64,000 nucleotides of DNA from Knoellia sp. p5-6-4 (lineage in GTDB: Bacteria > Actinomycetota > Actinomycetes > Actinomycetales > Dermatophilaceae). Shown here in pieces: positions 14,751 through 23,817 of the stretch. The notes beneath the pieces are model-generated. The model was given only the letters and a program-made list of their open reading frames with translations. It made no database searches and was not told the origin of the DNA. Location: NCBI RefSeq assembly GCF_029222705.1, contig NZ_JARGZF010000002.1, positions 682,001-746,000 on the forward strand. The letters are read 5' to 3'. The translations under genes and the position numbers were made by a program. Each line of letters starts with the position of its first letter. Position 1 is the first letter of the stretch.

Positions 14751-16916
14751 ATGACATCGCCCGGCGTCGAGACGCACTGCCCGTACTGCGCCCTGCAGTG
14801 CGCCCAGTCGCTGAGCCCGGCAGGGCCGGCGGTCGAGGTGTCCGGGCGCGACTTCCCCACCAACCGGGGAGGCCTGTGCCGCAAGGGCTGGACCTCCGCC
14901 GCGGTGCTGCGGGCACCCGACCGCCTGACCACACCACTGGTCCGCGACCCCGAGGGCACCCTGCGGCCGAGCACCTGGGACGAGGCGCTCGACCTGGTGG
15001 CCGGGCGGCTGCTCACCCTCCGCCGGGAGCACGGTGCCGACGCGGTGGCCGTCTTCGGCGGTGGCGGCCTGACCAACGAGAAGGCCTACCAGCTGGGCAA
15101 GTTCGCCCGCGTCGCCCTCGGCACGGCCAACGTCGACTACAACGGGCGCTTCTGCATGTCGAGTGCCGCGGCCGCCGCGAACCGCTCCCTCGGCGTCGAC
15201 CGCGGGCTGCCGTTCCCCCTCACCGACCTCGGCGGCGCGGGGGCCGTCCTGCTGCTCGGCAGCAACCTCGCCGAGACCATGCCACCCGCCGTCCAGCACC
15301 TGGCGGGAGCCCGCGACCGCGGCGGCCTGGTCGTCGTCGACCCACGCCGCAGCGCGACCGCCCACCTGGTCGACGACGGTCGGGGCCTGCACCTGCAGCC
15401 CGTGCCCGGCACCGACCTGGTGGTGCTGCTGGCCCTGCTGCACGTCGTGCTGGCCGAGGGGCTGGCCGACGCGGCCTACCTCGCGCAGCGCACGACCGGG
15501 CTGCGGGAGGTGCGGCGCTCGGTGGCCGCCTGGTGGCCCGAGCGCGCCGAGCGCGAGTGCGGGGTGCCCGCCGACCTGCTGCGCCGCACCGCCCGGCTCC
15601 TGGCCGCCGCGAGCCCGGTGCATGGTGGCCCGGGCGCCTACGTGCTCACGGGGCGCGGGGTCGAGCAGTCGTCGCAGGGCACCGCGACGGTGACGGCTGC
15701 CATCAACCTCGCGCTGGGCCTGGGCCTGCCCGGGCGGGCCGGGTCCGGTTACGGCGCCCTGACTGGCCAGGGCAACGGGCAGGGCGGGCGCGAGCACGGC
15801 CAGAAGGCAGACCAGCTGCCCGGGTACCGGATGATCGACGAGCCGGCCGCCCGCCGGCACGTCGCCGGGGTCTGGGGCGTTCCGCCGGAGTCGCTGCCCG
15901 GCAAGGGCCTTCCCGCCGTCGAGCTGCTGAAGGCCCTCGGCTCGCCGACCGGGCCCCGCGCCCTGCTCGTGCACGGCTCCAACCTCGCGGTGAGTGCGCC
16001 CGACGTCGGGCAGGTCCGCGAACGGCTTCGCGGGCTGGACCTGCTCGTCGTGTGCGACTTCGTGCCCTCCGAGACGGCCGAGCTCGCCGACGTGGTGTTG
16101 CCGGTCACCCAGTGGGCCGAGGAGGAGGGGACGATGACCTCGCTCGAGGGCCGGGTGATCCGGCGGCGGCGGGCCCTCGCCCCGCCGGACGGCGTGCGGT
16201 CCGAGCTGTGGATCTGGTCGGAGCTGGCCCGCCGGCTGGGCTCCCCCGGGGTCTTCGACACCGACCCCTCGGTGGTGTTCGACGAGCTGGCGCGCGCGAG
16301 CGCCGGTGGCCGAGCCGACTACAGCGGCCTCAGCCACGCGCGGCTCGACACGGGTGAGGCCCTCCACTGGCCCTGCCCGGCCACCAGCGGCACGTCGCCC
16401 CACCCCGGCACACCGCGACTGTTCACCGACTCCTTCCCCACACCCGACGGCCGCGCCCGGCTGGTGCCCGTGGACCACCACGGCCCCCGCGACGACGTGC
16501 GCCCCGACGCGCCCGTCTACCTCGTCACCGGCCGGGTGCTCCAGCACTACCAGTCGGGTGCGCAGACCCGTCGGGTCGCCGAGCTGGTGGCCGAGGTGCC
16601 CGAACCCTGGGTCGAGCTGCACCCGCTGCTCGCGCAGCGCCTCGGGGTCGAAGAGGCCGCGCCCGTGCGGATCACCGGTCGGCGCGGCCAGGTGACCACC
16701 CGGGCCCGTCTCACCGACGCCATCCGTCCCGACACCGTCTTCATGCCGTTCCACTGGGGCGGCGCCGACAGCGTCAACCTGCTGACCAACGACGCCACCG
16801 ACCCCGTCTCCGGCATGCCCGAGTTCAAGGTCTGCGCGGTCGACCTCGAGCTGGCACCCCACGAAACCGCAGCCGGGCGGGCTCAGCTCGGCCGGCAGAA
16901 GGAGGCCTTCACATGA
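14751..16916 (+). CDS. nasA: Assimilatory nitrate reductase, molybdopterin catalytic subunit
   Basis: A 721-residue molybdopterin oxidoreductase that reduces nitrate to nitrite in the cytoplasm. The N-terminus has a [4Fe-4S] motif (HCPYCALQC, then GGLCRKGW), next the molybdopterin domain (YNGRFCMSSAAAAANRSLG, GLGLPGRAGSGYGALTGQGN) and the C-terminal dinucleotide-binding domain (YLVTGRVLQHYQSGAQTRR, FMPFHWGG). There is no Tat signal, which fits an assimilatory enzyme. ATG 14751 has a gaggacgag site immediately upstream. The stop overlaps the next ATG. Confidence 0.92.
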   Translation: MTSPGVETHCPYCALQCAQSLSPAGPAVEVSGRDFPTNRGGLCRKGWTSAAVLRAPDRLTTPLVRDPEGTLRPSTWDEALDLVAGRLLTLRREHGADAVAVFGGGGLTNEKAYQLGKFARVALGTANVDYNGRFCMSSAAAAANRSLGVDRGLPFPLTDLGGAGAVLLLGSNLAETMPPAVQHLAGARDRGGLVVVDPRRSATAHLVDDGRGLHLQPVPGTDLVVLLALLHVVLAEGLADAAYLAQRTTGLREVRRSVAAWWPERAERECGVPADLLRRTARLLAAASPVHGGPGAYVLTGRGVEQSSQGTATVTAAINLALGLGLPGRAGSGYGALTGQGNGQGGREHGQKADQLPGYRMIDEPAARRHVAGVWGVPPESLPGKGLPAVELLKALGSPTGPRALLVHGSNLAVSAPDVGQVRERLRGLDLLVVCDFVPSETAELADVVLPVTQWAEEEGTMTSLEGRVIRRRRALAPPDGVRSELWIWSELARRLGSPGVFDTDPSVVFDELARASAGGRADYSGLSHARLDTGEALHWPCPATSGTSPHPGTPRLFTDSFPTPDGRARLVPVDHHGPRDDVRPDAPVYLVTGRVLQHYQSGAQTRRVAELVAEVPEPWVELHPLLAQRLGVEEAAPVRITGRRGQVTTRARLTDAIRPDTVFMPFHWGGADSVNLLTNDATDPVSGMPEFKVCAVDLELAPHETAAGRAQLGRQKEAFT

Positions 16917-18448
16917 CCCGCGTCGTCGTCGTCGGCAACGGCATGGTCGGATCCCGGTTCGTCGAGGACCTCCTCGCTGCGGACACCGTCGGCCGCTTCA
17001 GCGTGACCGTCCTGGGGGCCGAGGGCTGCGAGCCGTACAACCGGGTCCTCCTCAGCGAGGTCGTTGCCGGGCGCTACCCGCTGTCGGCCCTCACCCTGCC
17101 GACCCCGACCGACCGACGCGTCGAGGTCCGGCTCGGGACCGCGGCGGTAGCGGTCGACCGCGACGACCGGTGCGTGGTCGACGCCGAAGGCGTCCGGCAC
17201 CGCTACGACCACCTCGTGCTGGCGACGGGCTCGGCGGCGCGCATCCCGCCCCTGCGCGGCCTGACCTGCGACCCCGCCGGGTTGCCACGAGGTGTCCACC
17301 CGCTGCGCACCGTCGACGACGCCCGCGAGATCGTCGCGGCCACCCTCAACGCCCGTCGCGCAGTGGTGCTCGGCGCCGGGGTGCTCGGGCTCGAGGCGGC
17401 CTGCGGGCTGGCCGCGCGGGGCGTGCAGGTGACCGTGGTGCACCCCGCCCCGGCCCTGATGGAGCGCCAGCTCGACGGCGACGCCAGCCGGGCCGTGGAG
17501 GCCGCCATGGCTGCGATGGGCATCGACCACCGGGTGGGAGTGGGCGCCGAGGAGGCCGTGCTCGACGAGGGCACCTTGGTGGGGGTCCGCCTCGCCGACG
17601 GCGAGGTGCTCGCCGCTCAGCTGCTCGTGCTCGCCACGGGCACGGCGCCGTCCACCCGTCTTGCGGCGGCGTGCGGCCTCACGACCGACCGCGGGGTCGT
17701 CGTCACCGAGTCCCTCGTGTCACCCGACGACCGGCGTGTCTTCGCCATCGGCGACTGCGCCCAGCCGCCCGAGGGCGGCAGCGGCCTGGTGGCCCAGGGG
17801 TGGGAACAGGCCCGCCGGCTCGCCCGCCGGCTGGCCGGCACCACGAGCGACGCGGCAGCCGAGCCCGCCCCGGGCAGCGATGTCGTGCGCCTCAAGGCAT
17901 CCGGGCTCGACGTGGTGGCCATGGGCGTGTGCGGCTCGCACCGCCCGGACAGCCCGGCGCACCGTCGGGTCAGGCTCACCGACTCCGCGTCGGGCCGCCA
18001 CGTCGAGGTGGTCGTGGCCGACGGCGTGCTCGTCGGCGCCACCTGCGTCGGCGCCCCCGACGTGGGCGCCGACCTGGTGGCGGCCTACACGCGACGCACC
18101 CCGGTGCCGGCTGACCCTGCATACCTGCTGCTCCCCGCCCTCCCCAACGCGGGCGCCTCCGCAGGTTCCCCGGCCGGGCTGCCGGACGGCGCCACGGTGT
18201 GCCGCTGCAACAGCGTCACGAAGGGCGCCATCACGAAGGAGTGGGACCACGGCTGCCGCACCGTCGAGGACATCGCCGTTGCCACCCGCGCCACGACGGG
18301 CTGTGGTGGCTGCACCCAGGACGTCTGCGACCTCCTCGGCTGGCTGGGCGAGCGGGGCGGCGCCTCACAGCCAGGGGCCTCGGCCGGTGATCTGCGTTTT
18401 ACGCCCGGGAAACACATGCTCCACAACGCAGAAACCGGGGCTTCCTAG
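16913..18448 (+). CDS. nasB: FAD-dependent oxidoreductase with C-terminal BFD-like [2Fe-2S] domain (nitrate reductase electron donor)
   Basis: A 511-residue flavoprotein: FAD-binding VVVVGNGMVGSRFVEDL at the N-terminus, NAD-binding VVLGAGVLGLEAACGLAARG around residue 145, a second FAD motif VFAIGDCAQPPEGG, and a C-terminal cysteine cluster CRCNS...CGGCTQDVC typical of bacterioferritin-associated ferredoxin domains. It resembles the N-terminal half of NirB and probably passes NAD(P)H electrons to NasA. It overlaps nasA by ATGA. Its last ~17 codons contain the GlnR box for the downstream nirB promoter, so the end of the coding region has a double use. Confidence 0.82.
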   Translation: MTRVVVVGNGMVGSRFVEDLLAADTVGRFSVTVLGAEGCEPYNRVLLSEVVAGRYPLSALTLPTPTDRRVEVRLGTAAVAVDRDDRCVVDAEGVRHRYDHLVLATGSAARIPPLRGLTCDPAGLPRGVHPLRTVDDAREIVAATLNARRAVVLGAGVLGLEAACGLAARGVQVTVVHPAPALMERQLDGDASRAVEAAMAAMGIDHRVGVGAEEAVLDEGTLVGVRLADGEVLAAQLLVLATGTAPSTRLAAACGLTTDRGVVVTESLVSPDDRRVFAIGDCAQPPEGGSGLVAQGWEQARRLARRLAGTTSDAAAEPAPGSDVVRLKASGLDVVAMGVCGSHRPDSPAHRRVRLTDSASGRHVEVVVADGVLVGATCVGAPDVGADLVAAYTRRTPVPADPAYLLLPALPNAGASAGSPAGLPDGATVCRCNSVTKGAITKEWDHGCRTVEDIAVATRATTGCGGCTQDVCDLLGWLGERGGASQPGASAGDLRFTPGKHMLHNAETGAS

Positions 18449-18451
18449 CGT
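18398..18451 (+). promoter_or_regulatory. GlnR box and leaderless promoter of nirBD-cobA-hemD
   Basis: Four half-sites with exact six-base spacers: TTTAC (18398-18402), GAAAC (18409-18413), TCCAC (18420-18424), GAAAC (18431-18435). This matches the actinobacterial GlnR architecture gTnAC-n6-GaAAC-n6-gTnAC-n6-GaAAC. TAGCGT (18446-18451) follows and lies 7 bases before the nirB ATG; its first three bases are the stop codon of the upstream gene. The box would cover about -25 to -61, a normal position for an activator. Confidence 0.65.
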
Positions 18452-18458
18452 GGCCGCC

Positions 18459-21041
18459 ATGGTTCAGACAGGCATCGCGCCCCGCCACCTCGTCGTCGTC
18501 GGTGGCGGCATGGTGGCCCGACGGCTCATCGACGCGCTCCGTGCCCGGGACACCGACGGCGAGTGGGCCGTCACCCTCCTGTGCGAGGAGCGCCGAGCCC
18601 CCTACGACCGTGTCGCGCTCACCTCTTACTTCACCGGCCGCGACCCGGAGGACCTCGCCCTCGGGGGGCAGGACATCTGGGACGACCCGCTCGTCACGAT
18701 CCGGCGCGGCGTGGCGGCCACCGCCGTCGACCGCGACGCGCGGACGGTCACCACCTCCGACGGGCGCACCCTCTCCTACGACTCCCTCGTCCTGGCCACC
18801 GGCTCGTATGCCGCGGTGCCCCCGGTGCCGGGCAACGATCTTCGCGGTGCCTTCGTCTACCGCACCATCGACGACGTCGCCGACCTGCGCACCTACGTCG
18901 AGTCGCTGCGCGGCGAGCTCGACCGCCCGCTGCGCGGTGCCGTCGTCGGCGGCGGCCTGCTCGGCCTCGAGGCGGCCGGGGCGCTGCGGGCGCTCGACGT
19001 CGACGCCACCGTGGTGGAGTTCGCCCCACGGCTGATGCCGCTGCAGGTCGACGAGGGCGGCGGCGAGGCGCTGCGCCGGCTCATCGAGGGCATGGGCGTC
19101 TCGGTGCGCACCGGCACGGCCACGGCCAAGATCACCGACCGGCTCGGCCGGGTGGCTCGCATGCACTTCGCCGATGGACCGGCACTCGACGTCGACGTGG
19201 TGATCTTCGCGGTGGGCGTGCGCCCCCGTGACGAGCTCGCCCGCGCAGCCGGCCTCGACGTCGGCGAGCGGGGCGGCGTGGTGGTCGACGACACCTGTCG
19301 CACCATGGATCCCGCGGTCTGGGCGGTCGGGGAGGTCGCCTGCATCGGCGGACGCTGCCTCGGCCTGGTGGCACCCGGCTACGCGATGGCCGAGGTCGTC
19401 GCCGACCGGCTGCTGGGCGGCGAGGGCACCTTCCCCGGCGCCGACCTCTCCACCAAGCTCAAGCTGCTCGGCGTCGACGTCGCCAGCTTCGGCGACGCCT
19501 TCGCCCAGGAGCCCGGCAGCCTCGAGGTCGTCGTCTCCGACCCCGTGGCCGGCGTCTACAAGAAGCTCGTGATGTCCGACGACGCCAGGACCCTGCGCGG
19601 CGGCATCCTCGTCGGTGACGCGAGTGCGTATGCCGCGCTGCGACCGATGGTCGGCCGTGAGCTCGGCGGCGACCCGGTTGCCCACCTCGTGCCCGAGGGC
19701 GGCACGCCCGCACCAGCGGGGGACCTGCCCGACGATGCCGGCGTGTGCTCGTGCAACAACGTCACGGCCGGAGCCGTCCGCTGTGCCGTGACCGAGGGTG
19801 GCTGCACCGACCTCGCCGGGGTCAAGGCGTGCACCCGCGCGGGCACCTCCTGCGGGTCGTGCCTGCCGCTGGTCAAGAAGCTCGTCACCACCGAGCTCGA
19901 GAGGTCGGGCGTCACGGTGAGCAACGCGCTGTGCGAGCACTTCGACCTCTCGCGCGCCCAGCTCTTCGACGTGGCGCGCGTGCAGGGGCTGACGTCCTTC
20001 AGCGAGATCATCACCCGGCACGGCCGTGGCCGTGGGTGCGACATCTGCAAGCCGGTCATAGGCTCGATCCTGGCCTCGCTCGGCACCGGTCACATCCTCG
20101 AGGGCGAGCGGGCGACGTTGCAGGACACCAACGACCACGTCATGGCCAACCTGCAGAAGGACGGCTCCTACTCCGTGGTGCCCCGGATCCCGGGCGGCGA
20201 GATCACCCCCGAGGGACTGCTCGTGATCGGGCAGGTGGCCAAGGACTTCGGGCTCTACACCAAGATCACGGGCGGTCAGCGCATCGACCTCTTCGGCGCC
20301 CGCATCGACCAGCTGCCATCCATCTGGAAACGCCTGGTGGACGCCGGTTTCGAGTCCGGCCACGCCTACGGCAAGTCGCTGCGCACGGTGAAGTCCTGCG
20401 TGGGCTCGACCTGGTGCCGCTACGGCGTGCAGGACTCGGTCGGCCTGGCCATCGACCTCGAGCTGCGCTACCGAGGCCTGCGCGGCCCGCACAAGCTCAA
20501 GCTCGGCGTCTCGGGCTGCGCGCGCGAATGCGCCGAGGCGCGAGGCAAGGACGTCGGCGTCATCGCCACCGACAACGGGTGGAACCTCTACGTCGGCGGC
20601 AACGGCGGCTTCACGCCCCGGCACGCGCAGCTGCTGGCCGAGGACCTCGACACCGAGACCCTCGTGCGCACCATCGACAGGTTCCTCATGCTCTACGTCC
20701 GCACCGCCGACCGCCTGCAGCGCACCGCTGCCTGGGTGGAGGAGTACGAGGGCGGGCTCGACGCGATCCGGGCCGTGGTGCTCGACGACTCGCTCGGCAT
20801 CGCCGCGGACCTCGACGCCGCGATGGCTGCGCACGTGGGGTCCTACGAGGACGAGTGGGCCGCGGCCCTGGCCGACCCGGAGAAGCTGCGCCGGTTCGCC
20901 TCGTTCGTCAACGCCCCCGACCAGCCCGACCCGTCCCTGGCCTACGTGGGCGAGCGGGGCCAGGCCCGTCCCGCCACCGACGAGGAGCGCACGAGCGGGG
21001 CCGTCCTCATCGCCGGAACCACCCTGGAGGTCCGCTCATGA
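18459..21041 (+). CDS. nirB: NAD(P)H-dependent nitrite reductase large subunit
   Basis: An 860-residue siroheme enzyme that reduces nitrite to ammonium with six electrons. Domains in order: FAD/NAD module (HLVVVGGGMVARRLIDALRA, GAVVGGGLLGLEAAGALRAL), a [2Fe-2S] region (CSCNNVTAGAV, then CTRAGTSCGSC), and the sulfite/nitrite reductase half with the siroheme-[4Fe-4S] cysteines CVGSTWC and GVSGCARECAEA. A GTG three codons earlier is possible, but ATG 18459 has a leaderless -10 box at 7 bases. The stop overlaps nirD. Confidence 0.95.
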   Translation: MVQTGIAPRHLVVVGGGMVARRLIDALRARDTDGEWAVTLLCEERRAPYDRVALTSYFTGRDPEDLALGGQDIWDDPLVTIRRGVAATAVDRDARTVTTSDGRTLSYDSLVLATGSYAAVPPVPGNDLRGAFVYRTIDDVADLRTYVESLRGELDRPLRGAVVGGGLLGLEAAGALRALDVDATVVEFAPRLMPLQVDEGGGEALRRLIEGMGVSVRTGTATAKITDRLGRVARMHFADGPALDVDVVIFAVGVRPRDELARAAGLDVGERGGVVVDDTCRTMDPAVWAVGEVACIGGRCLGLVAPGYAMAEVVADRLLGGEGTFPGADLSTKLKLLGVDVASFGDAFAQEPGSLEVVVSDPVAGVYKKLVMSDDARTLRGGILVGDASAYAALRPMVGRELGGDPVAHLVPEGGTPAPAGDLPDDAGVCSCNNVTAGAVRCAVTEGGCTDLAGVKACTRAGTSCGSCLPLVKKLVTTELERSGVTVSNALCEHFDLSRAQLFDVARVQGLTSFSEIITRHGRGRGCDICKPVIGSILASLGTGHILEGERATLQDTNDHVMANLQKDGSYSVVPRIPGGEITPEGLLVIGQVAKDFGLYTKITGGQRIDLFGARIDQLPSIWKRLVDAGFESGHAYGKSLRTVKSCVGSTWCRYGVQDSVGLAIDLELRYRGLRGPHKLKLGVSGCARECAEARGKDVGVIATDNGWNLYVGGNGGFTPRHAQLLAEDLDTETLVRTIDRFLMLYVRTADRLQRTAAWVEEYEGGLDAIRAVVLDDSLGIAADLDAAMAAHVGSYEDEWAAALADPEKLRRFASFVNAPDQPDPSLAYVGERGQARPATDEERTSGAVLIAGTTLEVRS

Positions 21042-21442
21042 CGTCCACACCCACGACCACGCCTCCTGCGGCACAGGTCCCGGATGCCGCGTGGGAGGAG
21101 GTCTGCCACCTCGACCACCTGCCGCGCGAGCGGGGCGCCGCCGCCCTCGTCGACGGCGTCCAGGTGGCGCTCTTCCGCACCCACGACGACGCCGTGCACG
21201 CGCTGCAGCAGTACGACCCGTACTCCGGGGCCCACGTGATGTCGCGCGGCATCGTCGGCTCGCGAGGGCACGTGCCGACGGTGGCGTCCCCCATGTACAA
21301 GCAGGTGTTCGACCTGCGCACGGGTGCCTGCCTCGACCCGGTGGGACGCGAGCCGGTGCACCTGGCCGCCTACCCCGTCGAGGTCCGTGACGGCGTCGTG
21401 CTGGTCTCGCGCGAGCCGCTGCCCGCCCCCGGTGCGCCGTGA
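21038..21442 (+). CDS. nirD: Nitrite reductase small subunit
   Basis: A 134-residue Rieske-fold subunit that partners NirB. Recognisable segments are VCHLDHLPRERGAAALVDG, ALQQYDPYSGAHVMSRGIVG, and SPMYKQVFDLRTGACLDPVG. The Cys/His ligands of a true Rieske cluster are missing, as is usual for NirD, so it is probably structural or regulatory. It is coupled to nirB (ATGA) and to the following siroheme synthase gene (GTGA). Confidence 0.92.
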   Translation: MTSTPTTTPPAAQVPDAAWEEVCHLDHLPRERGAAALVDGVQVALFRTHDDAVHALQQYDPYSGAHVMSRGIVGSRGHVPTVASPMYKQVFDLRTGACLDPVGREPVHLAAYPVEVRDGVVLVSREPLPAPGAP

Positions 21443-22647
21443 CCACGCTCCTCGGCCTCGAGCTGGCCGGCCGCCCGGTGCTGGTCGTGGGCGGCGGACC
21501 GGTGGCAGCGCGCCGTGCCACGGCCCTGGCCGCGGACGGGGCGCTGGTCACGGTGGTGAGCCCGGTGCTCTGCGAGGACCTCGTGGACGCGTATGCCGCT
21601 GGCACGGTGGCATGGGTGGACCGTGAGATCCGGGAGGCCGACGTCGACGGCGTGTGGCTGGTGCAGGCCGCGACCGGCGACCGTCACGTCGACGCCCAGG
21701 TGTGCCGGTGGGCCACCGAGCGCCGGACGTGGAGCGTCAACACCGGTGCGGCTGAGTCCGGCACCGCCCGCACCCCCGCCACCACGACGCACTCAGGTCT
21801 GGCGGTCGCGGTGGTGTCGACGGGAGCGGCCGACCCCGCACGGGCGAGGACCGTCAGGGACGCCCTGGCCCGCACCCTCGAGTGCGAGCCGCTCGACCTT
21901 CGGCCCCGCCGCCGGACTCCCGGCACCGGGCGGGTCGTGCTCGTCGGCGGCGGACCGGGCGCTCCCGACCTGCTGACCGTCCGGGGCCGCCGGGCGCTCT
22001 CCGAGGCCGACGTCGTGGTCACCGACCGGCTGGGCCCCACCGCGCTGCTCGACGAGCTGCCCGCGTCGGTGGAGGTGGTCGACGTCGGCAAGACCCCCGG
22101 CCACCACGCCGTCACCCAGGACGAGATCAACGGCATCATCGTCGAGCACGCCGCCCGCGGGCGCACCGTGGTGCGGCTCAAGGGCGGCGACCCCTTCCTC
22201 TTCGGGCGCGGTGGCGAGGAGGTGCTCGCGTGCAGGCGCCACGGCATACCCGTCGAGGTCGTGCCCGGCGTCAGCAGCGCGCTCTCGGCCCCGGCCGCCG
22301 CCGGCATCCCCCTCACGCACCGTGGTGTCGCGGCCGGCGCGCACCTCACCCACGGGCACGGGACCCTGACCGCGGAGGCCGTCGCCTGCGTCGTCGACCG
22401 CACCGCCACCCTGGTCGTGCTGATGGGCATCGGGCTCCTCGCCCGCCACGTGGACCACCTCCTGGCGTCCGGTGCCGACCCCGCCACCCCCGTCGCCATC
22501 GTCGAGGACGGCACCCTGCGGACCCAGCGCACGACCCACGCGCCGTTGTCCGGCATCGTCGACGCCGCGACCGCCGCCAGGGTGCGGGCTCCCGCCGTCA
22601 TCGTCATCGGCGACGTCGCCCAGCCGTCCCTGCTGGAGGTGCCGTGA
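21439..22647 (+). CDS. cobA: Siroheme synthase: precorrin-2 dehydrogenase and uroporphyrinogen-III C-methyltransferase
   Basis: A 402-residue fusion. Residues 1-150 are the CysG N-terminal type dehydrogenase fold (GRPVLVVGGGPVAARRATAL). From about residue 155 comes the SAM-dependent methyltransferase: VVLVGGGPGAPDLLTVRGRR, VVVTDRLG, VRLKGGDPFLFGRGGEEV and VPGVSSALSAPAAAGIPLTHR. Together they make siroheme for NirB from uroporphyrinogen III, with ferrochelation uncertain. It begins with GTG overlapping the nirD stop and ends overlapping the hemD-like gene, so it is dedicated to the nitrite reductase operon. Confidence 0.9.
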   Translation: MTTLLGLELAGRPVLVVGGGPVAARRATALAADGALVTVVSPVLCEDLVDAYAAGTVAWVDREIREADVDGVWLVQAATGDRHVDAQVCRWATERRTWSVNTGAAESGTARTPATTTHSGLAVAVVSTGAADPARARTVRDALARTLECEPLDLRPRRRTPGTGRVVLVGGGPGAPDLLTVRGRRALSEADVVVTDRLGPTALLDELPASVEVVDVGKTPGHHAVTQDEINGIIVEHAARGRTVVRLKGGDPFLFGRGGEEVLACRRHGIPVEVVPGVSSALSAPAAAGIPLTHRGVAAGAHLTHGHGTLTAEAVACVVDRTATLVVLMGIGLLARHVDHLLASGADPATPVAIVEDGTLRTQRTTHAPLSGIVDAATAARVRAPAVIVIGDVAQPSLLEVP

Positions 22648-23759
22648 GCGGCAGCCTGGGACAGGTCATGGCCGGCTGCGTGGTGCTCGTGACCGCCGAC
22701 CGTCGTTCGGGCGAGCTCGCCGCCGCACTGACCCGCCGCGGGGCCACCGTCCGGCACGCGCCGGCGCTCAGCATCGTCCCCACCGAGCACGACGACCAGC
22801 TCCTCGCCGACACCAAGGCCCTCCTCGCCGAGCCTCCGGACGTCGTCGTCGTCACGACGGGGATCGGCTTCCGCGGCTGGGTGGAGGCGGCGGACGCCGC
22901 GGGTCTGGCCGACGACCTGCTGGCGGTGCTGGGCGAATCCCGTGTCATCGCGCGCGGGCCCAAGGCGCGCGGCGCGATCCAGGCCGCGGGGCTCCAGGCC
23001 GACTGGGTGGCCGAGTCGGAGACCTCGGCGGAGATCCTCGACACCCTGCTGCGCGAGGGTGTGGCGGGCCAGCGCATCGCCGTGCAGCACCACGGCGCAG
23101 GAGCGGACGGCCTCGATGTGGAGCTCGCTGCCGCCGGTGCCGACGTCGCGAGCCTCGTCGTCTACCGATGGGGCCCACCGCCCGACCCCGAGGCGCTGCG
23201 GACCTCCGTGGAGGCCGCCGCCGCCGGGGAGATCGACGCCGTGGTCTTCACCTCGGCTCCCGGCGCCCACGCCTGGCTGGAGTCCGCCGACGCCTGCGGG
23301 GTCGGCGAGCTCGTCCTCGCGCGCCTCCAGCAACGGCTGATGGTGGCAGCCGCGGTGGGACCCGTGACGGCGAAACCGTTGCAGGACAGAGGTGTCGCGC
23401 CGATCGTGCCCGAGCGCGGTCGCCTCGGGGCACTGGTGCGGACCCTCGTGGCGCACTACGACGAGGCCGCCACCGACGCGGTCTCCACGGTCGCGGGACC
23501 CCTGCAGGTGCGTCGCACCGTCGCCCTGCTGGACGGGCACGTGCTGCCGCTCTCCCCCACCAGTCTCGAGGTGCTGCGGCTGCTCGCCGGCGCGGCCGGC
23601 GACGTGGTGACCCGCGGGCGGGTGCTCGCGACCCTGCCGGGCGAGTCACGCGACCCGCACGCCGCCGAGGTCGCCGTCGCCCGGCTGCGGGACGCGCTGC
23701 CGGACCGACGGGTGGTGCAGACCGTCGTCAAGCGCGGCTACCGGCTCGCCCTCGCCTGA
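22644..23759 (+). CDS. hemD: Uroporphyrinogen-III synthase fused to a winged-helix DNA-binding domain
   Basis: A 371-residue protein. The first ~260 residues match HemD: VVVVTTGIGFRGWVEAA, RGPKARGAIQAAGL, VFTSAPGAHAWLESA and a final VAAVGPVTAKPLQDRG. The last ~95 residues are an OmpR-type winged helix: LPLSPTSLEVLRLLAGAAGD, VTRGRVLATLP and VVQTVVKRGYRL. The same fusion occurs in other actinobacterial nitrite clusters. It supplies the substrate of the preceding methyltransferase and may also regulate it; the DNA target is unknown. It is the last gene of the operon. Confidence 0.85.
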   Translation: MSGSLGQVMAGCVVLVTADRRSGELAAALTRRGATVRHAPALSIVPTEHDDQLLADTKALLAEPPDVVVVTTGIGFRGWVEAADAAGLADDLLAVLGESRVIARGPKARGAIQAAGLQADWVAESETSAEILDTLLREGVAGQRIAVQHHGAGADGLDVELAAAGADVASLVVYRWGPPPDPEALRTSVEAAAAGEIDAVVFTSAPGAHAWLESADACGVGELVLARLQQRLMVAAAVGPVTAKPLQDRGVAPIVPERGRLGALVRTLVAHYDEAATDAVSTVAGPLQVRRTVALLDGHVLPLSPTSLEVLRLLAGAAGDVVTRGRVLATLPGESRDPHAAEVAVARLRDALPDRRVVQTVVKRGYRLALA

Positions 23760-23817
23760 CCGAGCCCACACCGCGCAGCCGGGACTCCGGAGCCTGCGCC
23801 TCGACCGGCGACGCGGG

